Origin: Streptococcus mitis | Lineage (GTDB): Bacteria > Bacillota > Bacilli > Lactobacillales > Streptococcaceae | Assembly: GCF_001579045.1 (NCBI RefSeq) | Contig: NZ_KQ970261.1 | Location: 372,218-436,217, forward strand | Direction: 5' to 3' | Length of the DNA stretch: 64,000 nucleotides | Shown: positions 25,865 through 33,746 of the stretch, in pieces | How positions within the stretch are numbered: the stretch's first letter is position 1 | How the letters are laid out: each line of letters opens with the position of its first letter | Position numbers and translations under genes: made by a program | Notes under the pieces: model-generated | Databases searched by the model: none | What the model saw: only the letters and a program-made list of their open reading frames with translations | What the model was told of the DNA's origin: nothing

Positions 25865-26626
25865 TTATCCTGCTGCTTGGGCTGGTTCTGCTGGTTTGGT
25901 CTTTTTATCTTTCTTGCTACTAGTAATAAGACGTCGCTTGCTATCTCGGATGCTATTGAGTTCCTTGAGAAGTTGAGTCAGGTGTTCCTTTTCAGGGTAA
26001 GCTTCTGCACTGGCTGCGGTATAGCGCATAAAGAGGTCGTAGCTGGTTGAAAGTTCGGTACGGAGTTGTCTAGTCTTGCCAACTTCCTTGGCAGACTTAG
26101 AAGCACGCGCCTTACTTTCCACTTGGTCATATTCCTCTTGAGCATTGATCACCGCCGTCAGCATAGGTGTCAGTCCTAGGCTGGTCACTGCCTCATGATA
26201 GGGAGTTTCACTAAGCGTTTTGAGCAAGCTCTTGATTTCTGCCGTCTGTACATCATTGCTGTGCTTGGTGATGTCCTTGTACTTGGCAAAGACTGGTTTC
26301 AGAGTTTCATGAGCTTCTTTGAGTTTGGCATCCTTAATCTTAGCAAATCCTCTATGAAGGGTAAAGAGACCGACCAAGGCACTATCACGATTGCGATCAA
26401 CTTCTGTCAGATTACTAGATTCTTTCGTTTCCACCGCCGCAAGTTGAGCTTGAAAATCATCTAGCTTGGTCTTGAAGAGTTCCAAATGTTTGGCATACAT
26501 AGCTTCATCCTTGTTTGCCTTAGAAAAAGTTGCCAAACTTTGATGAGTATCCATCATCAGGCTTTCAAATTCACGGTTGGTAAAGTTGCTGTAACTAAGT
26601 GGGCGAATAGCGTATATTTTTGTCAT
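25865..26626 (-). CDS. DUF6261-like protein
   Basis: A soluble, helix-rich protein of 253 residues and unknown function, with the start MTKIYAIRPLSYSNFTNREF and a lysine/alanine/proline-rich end (KKDKKTKPAEPAQAAG). The resemblance to DUF6261 proteins is by general sequence look only. I chose the ATG at 26626 because AGAAAGGA lies at good distance; the frame extends 16 codons further up. No signal peptide or membrane helix. It sits downstream of a small membrane-protein gene, 25 bp away. Confidence 0.65.
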   Translation of the reverse strand: MTKIYAIRPLSYSNFTNREFESLMMDTHQSLATFSKANKDEAMYAKHLELFKTKLDDFQAQLAAVETKESSNLTEVDRNRDSALVGLFTLHRGFAKIKDAKLKEAHETLKPVFAKYKDITKHSNDVQTAEIKSLLKTLSETPYHEAVTSLGLTPMLTAVINAQEEYDQVESKARASKSAKEVGKTRQLRTELSTSYDLFMRYTAASAEAYPEKEHLTQLLKELNSIRDSKRRLITSSKKDKKTKPAEPAQAAG

Positions 26627-26651
26627 GATGATATCCTTTCTATTTAACGAA

Positions 26652-26867
26652 TCATTTATTATCTTCTTGATCAAACAAAGACTGGATTAGTTCTGGAAGA
26701 TAGACCTGTTTTTGATCTGTTTTTACAATGCTTCCTTGTCTACCATGTTGAATCAAAGGTCTATCCTTAAATACAAAGACTTGAAACAATGCACAGACCA
26801 AAAATAGAAGCCCCCATAAAGGAAGTGTCGATAGCATACTCTCCTCATCATCTCTAACTTTCTTCAT
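26652..26867 (-). CDS. Small single-pass membrane protein
   Basis: 71 residues, beginning MKKVRDDEESML. One hydrophobic helix (LPLWGLLFLVCALFQVFVF, about 14-32) is followed by a charged tail of about 40 residues. ATG 26867 has AAAGGA 8 nt upstream; a TTG one codon earlier is not preferred. No family recognised. It lies just upstream of the DUF6261-like gene on the same strand and may share its transcript. Confidence 0.6.
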   Translation of the reverse strand: MKKVRDDEESMLSTLPLWGLLFLVCALFQVFVFKDRPLIQHGRQGSIVKTDQKQVYLPELIQSLFDQEDNK

Positions 26868-27347
26868 CAATTTTTTCCTTTAAGTTGATACATCCATTCT
26901 AACAGTTCTCCAAACCATTTCGACTCCCATCCGCTCAACTGTCATTATTTCCATCTAAAATGTACTTTTCAGGACAAATCAGACATTTCCAAATTAAAAA
27001 ATCTCTATCTGACTAGACATACATACCGTCCATCAGATAGAGACTCTTACTATTTTTAGATTTTAACTTTTCTAACTTTAGAATACATATAAACTTTAGG
27101 GAAGACGACTATTCGAAAGCTAGAAGATCTTAAAACTCTCTCAGATAAGCTATTCGAAACGTAGATTGCTTTTAAATTTATGGAATGACGATTGTTCTAA
27201 AGTTAGAATACATGTAAACTTTAGGAAAGAGACCTGTTCTAAGTCTCGAAGGCCTATTCACTATCCATTCCTCATCAAAAACACTCTTTCCCCCTTTCTC
27301 CTCCAAAATATGGTATAGTAGAAATATACTATCTATGAGGAGTTTAC
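26868..27347. other. Intergenic region with repeated palindromes
   Basis: No gene is supported. It contains a hairpin of TCTCTATCTGA (27002-27012) with TCAGATAGAGA (27033-27043). It also holds two diverged copies of a roughly 50-bp sequence 125 bp apart (from 27071 and from 27196), each starting with a 14-bp near-palindrome: TTCTAACTTTAGAA (27070-27083) and its exact reverse complement (27195-27208). The promoter of the VTT gene is at the right end. Confidence 0.6.
27311..27319 (+). promoter_or_regulatory. Extended -10 promoter of the VTT-domain gene
   Basis: TGGTATAGT (TGn at 27311-27313, TATAGT 27314-27319) lies 28 bp before the start codon, followed by a GAGGAG ribosome-binding site. No consensus -35 is seen. 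Confidence 0.55.
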
Positions 27348-27965
27348 ATGTCACAGGATAAACAAATGAAAGCTGTTTCTCCCCTTCTGCAGCAAGTTAT
27401 CAATATCTCATCGATTGTCGGTGGGGTTGGAAGTTTGATTTTCTGTATTTGGGCTTATCAGGCTGGAATTTTACAGTCTAAGGAAACCCTCTCTGCCTTT
27501 ATCCAGCAGGCAGGTATCTGGGGGCCACCTCTCTTTATCTTTTTACAGATTTTACAGACTGTCGTCCCTATCATTCCTGGGGCCTTGACCTCGGTGGCTG
27601 GGGTCTTTATCTACGGCCATATCATCGGGACTATCTACAACTATATTGGTATCGTGATTGGCTGTGCCATTATCTTTTATCTGGTGCGCCTCTATGGGGC
27701 TGCCTTTGTCCAGTCTGTCGTCAGCAAGCGCACCTATGACAAGTATATCGGTTGGTTAGATAAGGGCAATCGTTTTGACCGTTTCTTTATTTTTATGATG
27801 ATTTGGCCCATTAGTCCAGCTGACTTTCTCTGTATGCTGGCTGCCCTGACCAAGATGAGTTTCAAGCGCTATATGACCATCATCATTCTGACCAAACCCT
27901 TTACCCTCGTGGTTTATACCTACGGTCTGACCTATATTATCGACTTCTTCTGGCAAATGCTTTGA
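27348..27965 (+). CDS. TVP38/TMEM64 (VTT-domain) membrane protein
   Basis: A 205-residue polytopic membrane protein of the DedA-like VTT superfamily. The motif IPIIPGALTSVAGVFIYG resembles the re-entrant helix signature here seen as VPIIPGALTSVAGVFIYG, and KPFTLVVYTYGL comes near the end. VTT proteins are linked to lipid scrambling or transport; the substrate here is unknown. It is a single plus-strand gene between its own promoter and a bidirectional terminator. Confidence 0.85.
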   Translation: MSQDKQMKAVSPLLQQVINISSIVGGVGSLIFCIWAYQAGILQSKETLSAFIQQAGIWGPPLFIFLQILQTVVPIIPGALTSVAGVFIYGHIIGTIYNYIGIVIGCAIIFYLVRLYGAAFVQSVVSKRTYDKYIGWLDKGNRFDRFFIFMMIWPISPADFLCMLAALTKMSFKRYMTIIILTKPFTLVVYTYGLTYIIDFFWQML

Positions 27966-27971
27966 CACATA

Positions 27972-28002
27972 AAAAATCCGTTTGGTTTCCCAAGCGGATT
28001 TT
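27972..28002. terminator. Bidirectional terminator between the VTT gene and scrK
   Basis: AAAATCCGTTTGG pairs with CCAAGCGGATTTT around TTTC, flanked by A and T runs. It serves the convergent VTT gene (stop 27965) and scrK (stop 28008). Confidence 0.85.
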
Positions 28003-28007
28003 GTGCT

Positions 28008-28895
28008 TTATTTTGAAACTTCTTTTGCAAGGACAAAGTTTCCAAGAGTAGCAGAACCATTTCCTGCGACTGCTGGAGTCACGATATATTCACGCACATC
28101 AGGTACTGGTAGGTAGCCATTAAGAAGAGATGTAAATTTCTCACGGACACGATCCAGCATGTGTTGTTGAGCCATGACCCCTCCACCAAAGACAATCACA
28201 TCTGGTCGGAAAGTCACTGTCGCATTAACCGCAGCTTGAGCGATATAGTAGGCTTGAACATCCCAAACAGGGTTATTGAGTTCAATGTTTTCCCCACGAA
28301 CACCTGTACGAGCTTCCAAACTTGGACCAGCTGCATAGCCTTCCAAACAGCCTTTGTGGAATGGACAAACACCGTTGAATTCTTTTTCAATATCCATTGG
28401 GTGTCTAGCAACATAATAATGACCCATCTCAGGATGACCCACACCACCGATAAACTCACCACGTTGGATGACACCTGCGCCGATACCTGTACCGATTGTG
28501 TAGTAAACCAAGTTTTCGATACGGCCACCAGCATTGTTACGGGCAACCACTTCACCATAAGCAGAGCTGTTTACGTCTGTAGTGAAGTACATTGGCACGT
28601 TTAGGGCGCGACGAAGGGCACCAAGCAAGTCCACATTTGCCCAGTTTGGTTTTGGAGTCGTTGTGATAAAGCCATAATTTTTTGAGTTTTTATCAATATC
28701 AATCGGCCCAAATGAACCAACTGCAAGACCAGCAAGGTTGTCGAATTTTGAGAAGAACTCAATGGTTTTATCGATTGTTTCGATTGGAGTTGTTGTTGGA
28801 AATTGTGTTTTTTCTACAACGTTAAAGTTTTCATCACCGACAGCACAGACAAACTTTGTACCGCCCGCTTCCAAGCTTCCATATAATTTTGTCAT
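28008..28895 (-). CDS. scrK: Fructokinase (ROK family)
   Basis: It phosphorylates the fructose released when ScrB splits sucrose-6-phosphate. The 295 residues show the ROK pattern: GSLEAGGTKFVCAVG with the phosphate-binding loop, IGTGIGAGVIQRGEF, GHPEMGHYYV, and the zinc-type cysteine/histidine motif CPFHKGCLEGYAAGPS. It is last in the scrA-scrK direction. A terminator after scrA and its own extended -10 promoter upstream suggest it can also be expressed alone. Confidence 0.93.
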   Translation of the reverse strand: MTKLYGSLEAGGTKFVCAVGDENFNVVEKTQFPTTTPIETIDKTIEFFSKFDNLAGLAVGSFGPIDIDKNSKNYGFITTTPKPNWANVDLLGALRRALNVPMYFTTDVNSSAYGEVVARNNAGGRIENLVYYTIGTGIGAGVIQRGEFIGGVGHPEMGHYYVARHPMDIEKEFNGVCPFHKGCLEGYAAGPSLEARTGVRGENIELNNPVWDVQAYYIAQAAVNATVTFRPDVIVFGGGVMAQQHMLDRVREKFTSLLNGYLPVPDVREYIVTPAVAGNGSATLGNFVLAKEVSK

Positions 28896-28922
28896 GATAA
28901 ACCTCTTGTTTTTATTTTCTTT

Positions 28923-28931
28923 ATTATAGCA
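28923..28931 (-). promoter_or_regulatory. Extended -10 promoter of scrK
   Basis: On the minus strand TGCTATAAT (TATAAT = 28923-28928) lies about 27 bp upstream of the scrK start. This supports expression of scrK independent of scrA. Confidence 0.6.
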
Positions 28932-28994
28932 TATTTCGAAAGTCTAAATTTCTCTATTTTTTAGATTTTCCTCTGTAAATCTTACCATTCAAGC

Positions 28995-29026
28995 AAAAAC
29001 GAACAAACATGTCATTTGTTCGTTTT
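28995..29026 (-). terminator. Terminator of scrA
   Basis: AAAACGAACAAA (28996-29007) pairs perfectly with TTTGTTCGTTTT (29015-29026). On the minus strand it ends in a T run. It separates scrA from scrK. Confidence 0.85.
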
Positions 29027-29044
29027 CACATTAGAGAGGATTGA

Positions 29045-30928
29045 TTAGATTTTCACTTCGATTACAGCATCCCCCTTCGCAACTGAACCTGTTGCGACTG
29101 GAGCTACTGAAGCGTAGTCAGCTGTATTTGTAACGATAACCATTGTTGTATCATCAAGTCCAGCTGCAGCGATTTTGTTTGAGTCAAATGTTCCAAGAAC
29201 ATCGCCCGCTTTAACCTTATCACCTTGAGCAACTTTTGCTTCAAAACCTTCACCATTCATAGATACAGTGTCAATACCAACGTGGATCAAAACTTCAGTA
29301 CCATCAGTTGTTTTCAAACCAAAAGCGTGTCCTGTTGGAAAGGCAATTGAAACTTCAGCATCAGCTGGTGCATATACCACACCTTGGCTAGGTTTTACAG
29401 CGATACCTTGTCCCATAGCTCCACTTGAGAAGACTGGGTCATTGACATCAGCAAGAGCGACAACATCACCAACGATAGGAGTAACAAGTGTTTCATTTTG
29501 AAGAGCTGCTGGCGCAACTTCTTCTTTTGCTTCAGCAACTTCAGCTTGTTTTGCAGATGGAGTTGCATCTACTTCATCTTCGTAACCAAACATGTAAGTT
29601 AGGGCAAAACCTAGACCGAATGATACAGCTACCATAAGAAGGTATAGTGGAAGTTGTCCATTACCAGCATAAAGCATTGTACCAGGGATGATAGTGATAC
29701 CACTACCAGTACCAGCAAGTCCAAGGATTGAAGCCAATCCACCACCGATTGCACCAGCAATCAATGAAAGGAAGAATGGTTTACGGAAGCGCAAGTTCAC
29801 CCCGAAGATAGCAGGCTCTGTAATACCTAGGAAGGCAGAAAGAGCTGCTGGGAAAGCAAGTGTTTTCAGTTTTGGATTTTTAGTTTTGACACCAACCGCA
29901 ACAGTCGCAGCACCTTGAGCTGTCATAGCTGCAGTGATGATAGCGTTGAATGGGTTAGCATGGTCAGCAGCAAGCAATTGCACTTCAAGCAAGTTGAAGA
30001 TGTGGTGCACACCTGAGACGACAATCAATTGGTGAACCCCACCAATCAAGAAACCACCAAGACCAAATGGCAAGCCAAGGATTGCTTTTGTAGCGATAAG
30101 GATGTAGTTTTCAACGACGTGGAAAACTGGTCCGATGACAAAGAGTCCAAGGATAGACATGACCAAAAGTGTCACGAATGGCGTTACCAAGAGGTCAATG
30201 ACATCTGGAACAACCTTGCGGACAGCTTTTTCAAATTTAGCTCCGACAACCCCGATGATGAAGGCTGGAAGAACGGAACCTTGCAAACCAACAACAGGGA
30301 TGAAACCAAAGAAGTTCATAGCTGTTACTTCACCACCTGAAGCAACCGCCCAAGCGTTTGGAAGTGAGCCAGAAACAAGCATCATACCAAGAACGATACC
30401 AACGGCAGGATTTCCACCGAATACACGGAAGGTTGACCACACAACCAAACCTGGCAAGATGATGAAGGCTGTATCTGTCAAGATTTGTGTGTAAATTGCA
30501 AAGTCACCTGGAAGTGGCATTTCAAGAGCGTTGAAAAGGCCACGCACACCCATGAAGAGACCTGTCGCTACAATAACTGGGATGATTGGAACGAAAACGT
30601 CACCGAAAGTACGGATAGCACGTTGGAACCAGTTCCCTTGTTTCGCAGCTTCTGCTTTCATGTCATCTTTAGATGATGTTGGCAAACCAAGTGCAACAAC
30701 TTCATCGTACATTTTGTTTACTGTACCAGTACCAAAGATGATTTGGTATTGACCTGAGTTAAAGAAAGCACCTTGAACTTTTTCCAAGTTCTCAATCACT
30801 TCTTTATTGATTTTTCCTTCATCTTTGACCATGACACGAAGACGAGTCGCACAGTGGGCAACACTGTTGACATTTTCACGTCCGCCCAAGGCATCGATGA
30901 CTTTTTTTGCAATTTCCTGATTGTTCAT
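29045..30928 (-). CDS. scrA: Sucrose PTS transporter, EIIBCA
   Basis: It imports sucrose as sucrose-6-phosphate. The 627 residues run in the order IIB, IIC and IIA: the IIB phosphocysteine in SVAHCATRLRVMV near residue 26, a hydrophobic IIC domain (about 105-455, with GITEPAIFGVNLR), and IIA with the phospho-His in VLIHVGIDTVSMNG near 545. Start: the ATG at 30928 has AAGGAGA 10 nt upstream; a TTG two codons earlier stands too close. It faces scrB across a shared control region and has its own operator-overlapped promoter. Confidence 0.96.
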   Translation of the reverse strand: MNNQEIAKKVIDALGGRENVNSVAHCATRLRVMVKDEGKINKEVIENLEKVQGAFFNSGQYQIIFGTGTVNKMYDEVVALGLPTSSKDDMKAEAAKQGNWFQRAIRTFGDVFVPIIPVIVATGLFMGVRGLFNALEMPLPGDFAIYTQILTDTAFIILPGLVVWSTFRVFGGNPAVGIVLGMMLVSGSLPNAWAVASGGEVTAMNFFGFIPVVGLQGSVLPAFIIGVVGAKFEKAVRKVVPDVIDLLVTPFVTLLVMSILGLFVIGPVFHVVENYILIATKAILGLPFGLGGFLIGGVHQLIVVSGVHHIFNLLEVQLLAADHANPFNAIITAAMTAQGAATVAVGVKTKNPKLKTLAFPAALSAFLGITEPAIFGVNLRFRKPFFLSLIAGAIGGGLASILGLAGTGSGITIIPGTMLYAGNGQLPLYLLMVAVSFGLGFALTYMFGYEDEVDATPSAKQAEVAEAKEEVAPAALQNETLVTPIVGDVVALADVNDPVFSSGAMGQGIAVKPSQGVVYAPADAEVSIAFPTGHAFGLKTTDGTEVLIHVGIDTVSMNGEGFEAKVAQGDKVKAGDVLGTFDSNKIAAAGLDDTTMVIVTNTADYASVAPVATGSVAKGDAVIEVKI

Positions 30929-30996
30929 TTGCAAAAATCTCCTTATATAAAATTTTGTTCTTGTTTGAAAGCGATTTTATTCGCCCTACGACTTTT

Positions 30997-31034
30997 ATTT
31001 TATCATGTTTCAAAAATATGTCAAGCGTTTTGCA
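30997..31034 (-). promoter_or_regulatory. scrA promoter overlapped by a ScrR-type operator
   Basis: On the minus strand TTGACA (31019-31024), a 16-bp spacer and TAAAAT (30997-31002). The operator TGCAAAACGCTTGACA (31019-31034, minus) covers the -35 box and matches the site at 31203-31218 in 13 of 16 positions. LacI-family ScrR, encoded beside scrB, is the likely ligand. Confidence 0.72.
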
Positions 31035-31202
31035 GAAAAAATATTTGTTTCTTAGAGTAAGGTCTTTTGTTTTGATAGATTGTGAGAGTTTTATGAAAGT
31101 ATTCTTTAAAAAAAATAGTTTAAAATCTGAGTTAAAAAGGATTTTGTTTCACTTTCTTTCAATTTTCTGTAGATAGATGATTGATTTCCTGCTTTTATTT
31201 TA

Positions 31203-31218
31203 TGATAAACGTTTGACA
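31203..31218 (+). promoter_or_regulatory. ScrR-type operator on the scrB side
   Basis: TGATAAACGTTTGACA, near-palindromic around the central CG, is the counterpart of the scrA operator. Its last six bases, TTGACA, could also be a -35 box, mirroring the scrA promoter. Confidence 0.7.
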
Positions 31219-31246
31219 GTTTTTTCTCTTTTTTAACATAAAAGGC

Positions 31247-31275
31247 TTGCATTTTTTACCGAAAACGGTTACTAT
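31247..31275 (+). promoter_or_regulatory. scrB-scrR promoter with cre-like spacer
   Basis: TTGCAT (31247-31252), 17 bp, TACTAT (31270-31275). The spacer contains ACCGAAAACGGT, a palindrome, and CGAAAACGGTTACT, which fits the CcpA cre consensus at 12 of 14 positions. Glucose repression through the core promoter is likely. Confidence 0.55.
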
Positions 31276-31308
31276 TAAAAGTGATAAGATTTTCGGAGGA
31301 ATGAATGA

Positions 31309-32763
31309 ATGGAATGGACAACTGAGCGTCGTTACAGACTTTATCAAGATTGGACGCAAGAAGAAATTCAACATATAAAAGAAAATATGGCACAATCTCC
31401 ATGGCATACTCATTACCATGTTGAGCCAAAAACAGGACTTCTCAACGACCCGAATGGCTTTTCTTACTTTGATGGAAAGTGGATTGTTTTTTATCAGAAC
31501 TTCCCTTTTGGTGCAGCCCACGGCTTAAAATCTTGGGTTCAGCTTGAAAGTGATGATTTGGTTCACTTTAGAGAAACTGGAGTCAAAGTCTTGCCTGATA
31601 CTCCGTTAGATAGCCACGGTGCCTACTCTGGTTCTGCCATGCAGTTTGGCGATAACTTATTCCTATTTTATACAGGAAATGTTCGTGATGAAAACTGGAT
31701 CCGTCACCCTTACCAAATTGGGGCTTTGATGGATAAAGATGGCAAGATTACCAAGATTGACAAGATTTTGATTGACCAGCCAGCAGACTCTACTGACCAC
31801 TTCCGTGACCCACAAATTTTTTACTTTAAGGGTCAATATTATGCTATCGTCGGTGGTCAGGACTTGGAGAAAAAAGGATTCGTCCGTCTCTATAAGGCTG
31901 TAGACAACGACTACACAAACTGGCAAGAGGTTGGCGACCTTGACTTTGCTAACGACCGTACAGCCTACATGATGGAATGTCCAAATCTGGTCTTTGTCGG
32001 GGAGCAACCTGTCCTTCTCTACTGCCCACAAGGATTGGATAAGAAAGTTCTAGACTACGACAATATCTATCCAAATATGTACAAAATTGGGGCTTCCTTT
32101 GACCCTGAAAACGCCAAAATGGTAGATGTATCTCAACTTCAAAACATGGATTATGGTTTCGAAGCCTATGCAACTCAAGCCTTCAACGCTCCTGATGGAC
32201 GTGCTCTAGCAGTTAGCTGGCTTGGTTTGCCAGATGTTTCTTACCCATCTGACCGTTTTGACCACCAAGGAACCTTCTCATTGGTCAAAGAACTGACTAT
32301 CAAAGACGGCAAACTCTACCAATACCCAGTCGCAGCTATCAAGGACCTTCGTGCTTCTGAAGAAGTCTTCTCAAACCGTGCTCAAACCAATAACACCTAC
32401 GAACTCGAGCTCAACTTGGAAGCTAATAGCCAGAGCGAGATTGTCTTACTTGCTGACAAAGAAGGCAAGGGACTTTCCATCAACTTTGACCTTGTAAATG
32501 GTCAAGTGACAGTGGATCGTAGCCAGGCTGGTGAACAGTATGCCCAAGAATTTGGAACAACTCGCTCTTGCCCTATCGATCATCAGGCTACTACTGCTAC
32601 AATCTTCATCGATAACTCTGTCTTTGAAATTTTCATCAATAAAGGAGAAAAAGTATTTTCTGGTCGTGTCTTCCCACATGCGGACCAAAATGGTATCCTC
32701 ATCAAATCTGGAAATCCAACTGGAACTTACTATGAATTAGATTATGGTCGCAAAACTAACTGA
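31309..32763 (+). CDS. scrB: Sucrose-6-phosphate hydrolase (GH32)
   Basis: It hydrolyses imported sucrose-6-phosphate to glucose-6-phosphate and fructose. The 484 residues contain the GH32 nucleophile motif GLLNDPNGFSYF near residue 47, the transition-state stabiliser in HFRDPQIFYF and the acid/base Glu in YMMECPNLVF, followed by the beta-sandwich domain. A TTCGGAGGAAT site precedes the ATG. The 3' end overlaps the scrR start by 20 bp. Confidence 0.96.
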   Translation: MEWTTERRYRLYQDWTQEEIQHIKENMAQSPWHTHYHVEPKTGLLNDPNGFSYFDGKWIVFYQNFPFGAAHGLKSWVQLESDDLVHFRETGVKVLPDTPLDSHGAYSGSAMQFGDNLFLFYTGNVRDENWIRHPYQIGALMDKDGKITKIDKILIDQPADSTDHFRDPQIFYFKGQYYAIVGGQDLEKKGFVRLYKAVDNDYTNWQEVGDLDFANDRTAYMMECPNLVFVGEQPVLLYCPQGLDKKVLDYDNIYPNMYKIGASFDPENAKMVDVSQLQNMDYGFEAYATQAFNAPDGRALAVSWLGLPDVSYPSDRFDHQGTFSLVKELTIKDGKLYQYPVAAIKDLRASEEVFSNRAQTNNTYELELNLEANSQSEIVLLADKEGKGLSINFDLVNGQVTVDRSQAGEQYAQEFGTTRSCPIDHQATTATIFIDNSVFEIFINKGEKVFSGRVFPHADQNGILIKSGNPTGTYYELDYGRKTN

Positions 32764-33709
32764 TGTCGCCAAACTTGCAGGCGTCAGTCCTACTACCGTT
32801 TCTCGGGTTATCAATAAAAAAGGGTATCTATCTGAAAAAACCATTCAAAAGGTTAATGAAGCCATGCGAGAACTGGGCTATAAACCCAACAACCTAGCTC
32901 GCAGTCTACAAGGAAAATCAGCTAAGTTAATCGGCTTGATTTTCCCCAATATTTCTAACGTTTTCTATGCAGAATTGATTGATAAATTGGAACACCAACT
33001 CTTCAAAAATGGTTACAAGACCATCATCTGCAACAGTGAGCATGACTCTGAAAAGGAACGCGAGTACATCGAAATGCTCGAAGCCAATCAGGTGGACGGC
33101 ATCATTTCTGGTAGTCACAACTTGGGAATCGAAGACTACAATCGTGTGACCGCGCCAATTATTTCCTTTGACCGCAATCTGTCACCAGACATTCCTGTCG
33201 TCTCCTCTGATAACTATGCTGGTGGAGTTCTTGCTGCCCAGACCTTGGTTAAGACAGGTGCCCAATCTATCATCATGATTACAGGGAATGACAATTCTAA
33301 TTCACCAACTGGACTACGCCACGCTGGTTTTGCATCTGTACTCCCCCAAGCTCCTATTATCAATGTTTCCAGTGACTTTTCTCCCGTCAGAAAAGAAATG
33401 GAAATCAAGAATATCTTAACTCGACAAGAGCCAGATGCCATCTTTGCTTCAGATGATTTGACAGCTATTCTGGTCATTAAAATCGCTCAAGAATTGGGCA
33501 TTTCTGTCCCTGAAGAGCTCAAGGTCATCGGCTATGATGGGACCTACTTTATCGAGAATTACTACCCTCAATTGGCTACTATCAAGCAACCCTTGAAAGA
33601 GATTGCCCAACTCACTGTTGACCTTCTCTTACAGAAGATCGAAGGCAAGGAAGTCGCAACAACTGGTTACTTTTTACCAGTTACATTATTACCAGGAAAA
33701 AGTATTTAA
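32744..33709 (+). CDS. scrR: Sucrose operon repressor, LacI family
   Basis: A LacI/GalR regulator of 321 residues. The N-terminal HTH KLTDVAKLAGVSPTTVSRVI and hinge NNLARSLQGKSAKLIGLI are classic, and the rest is the periplasmic-binding-like sensor domain. Its start lies inside scrB (20-bp overlap), so the two are translationally coupled and ScrR level follows its own operon. The paired operators in the scrA-scrB spacer are its probable targets. Confidence 0.95.
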   Translation: MVAKLTDVAKLAGVSPTTVSRVINKKGYLSEKTIQKVNEAMRELGYKPNNLARSLQGKSAKLIGLIFPNISNVFYAELIDKLEHQLFKNGYKTIICNSEHDSEKEREYIEMLEANQVDGIISGSHNLGIEDYNRVTAPIISFDRNLSPDIPVVSSDNYAGGVLAAQTLVKTGAQSIIMITGNDNSNSPTGLRHAGFASVLPQAPIINVSSDFSPVRKEMEIKNILTRQEPDAIFASDDLTAILVIKIAQELGISVPEELKVIGYDGTYFIENYYPQLATIKQPLKEIAQLTVDLLLQKIEGKEVATTGYFLPVTLLPGKSI

Positions 33710-33713
33710 ACAC

Positions 33714-33746
33714 AAAAAAACTCGACCAATTCGTCTGAGTTTTTTT
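33714..33746. terminator. Bidirectional terminator between scrR and mvaA
   Basis: AAAAAAACTC-GAC pairs with GTC-GAGTTTTTTT, with a bulged T. It lies between the convergent scrR (stop 33709) and mvaA (stop 33745). Confidence 0.85.
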
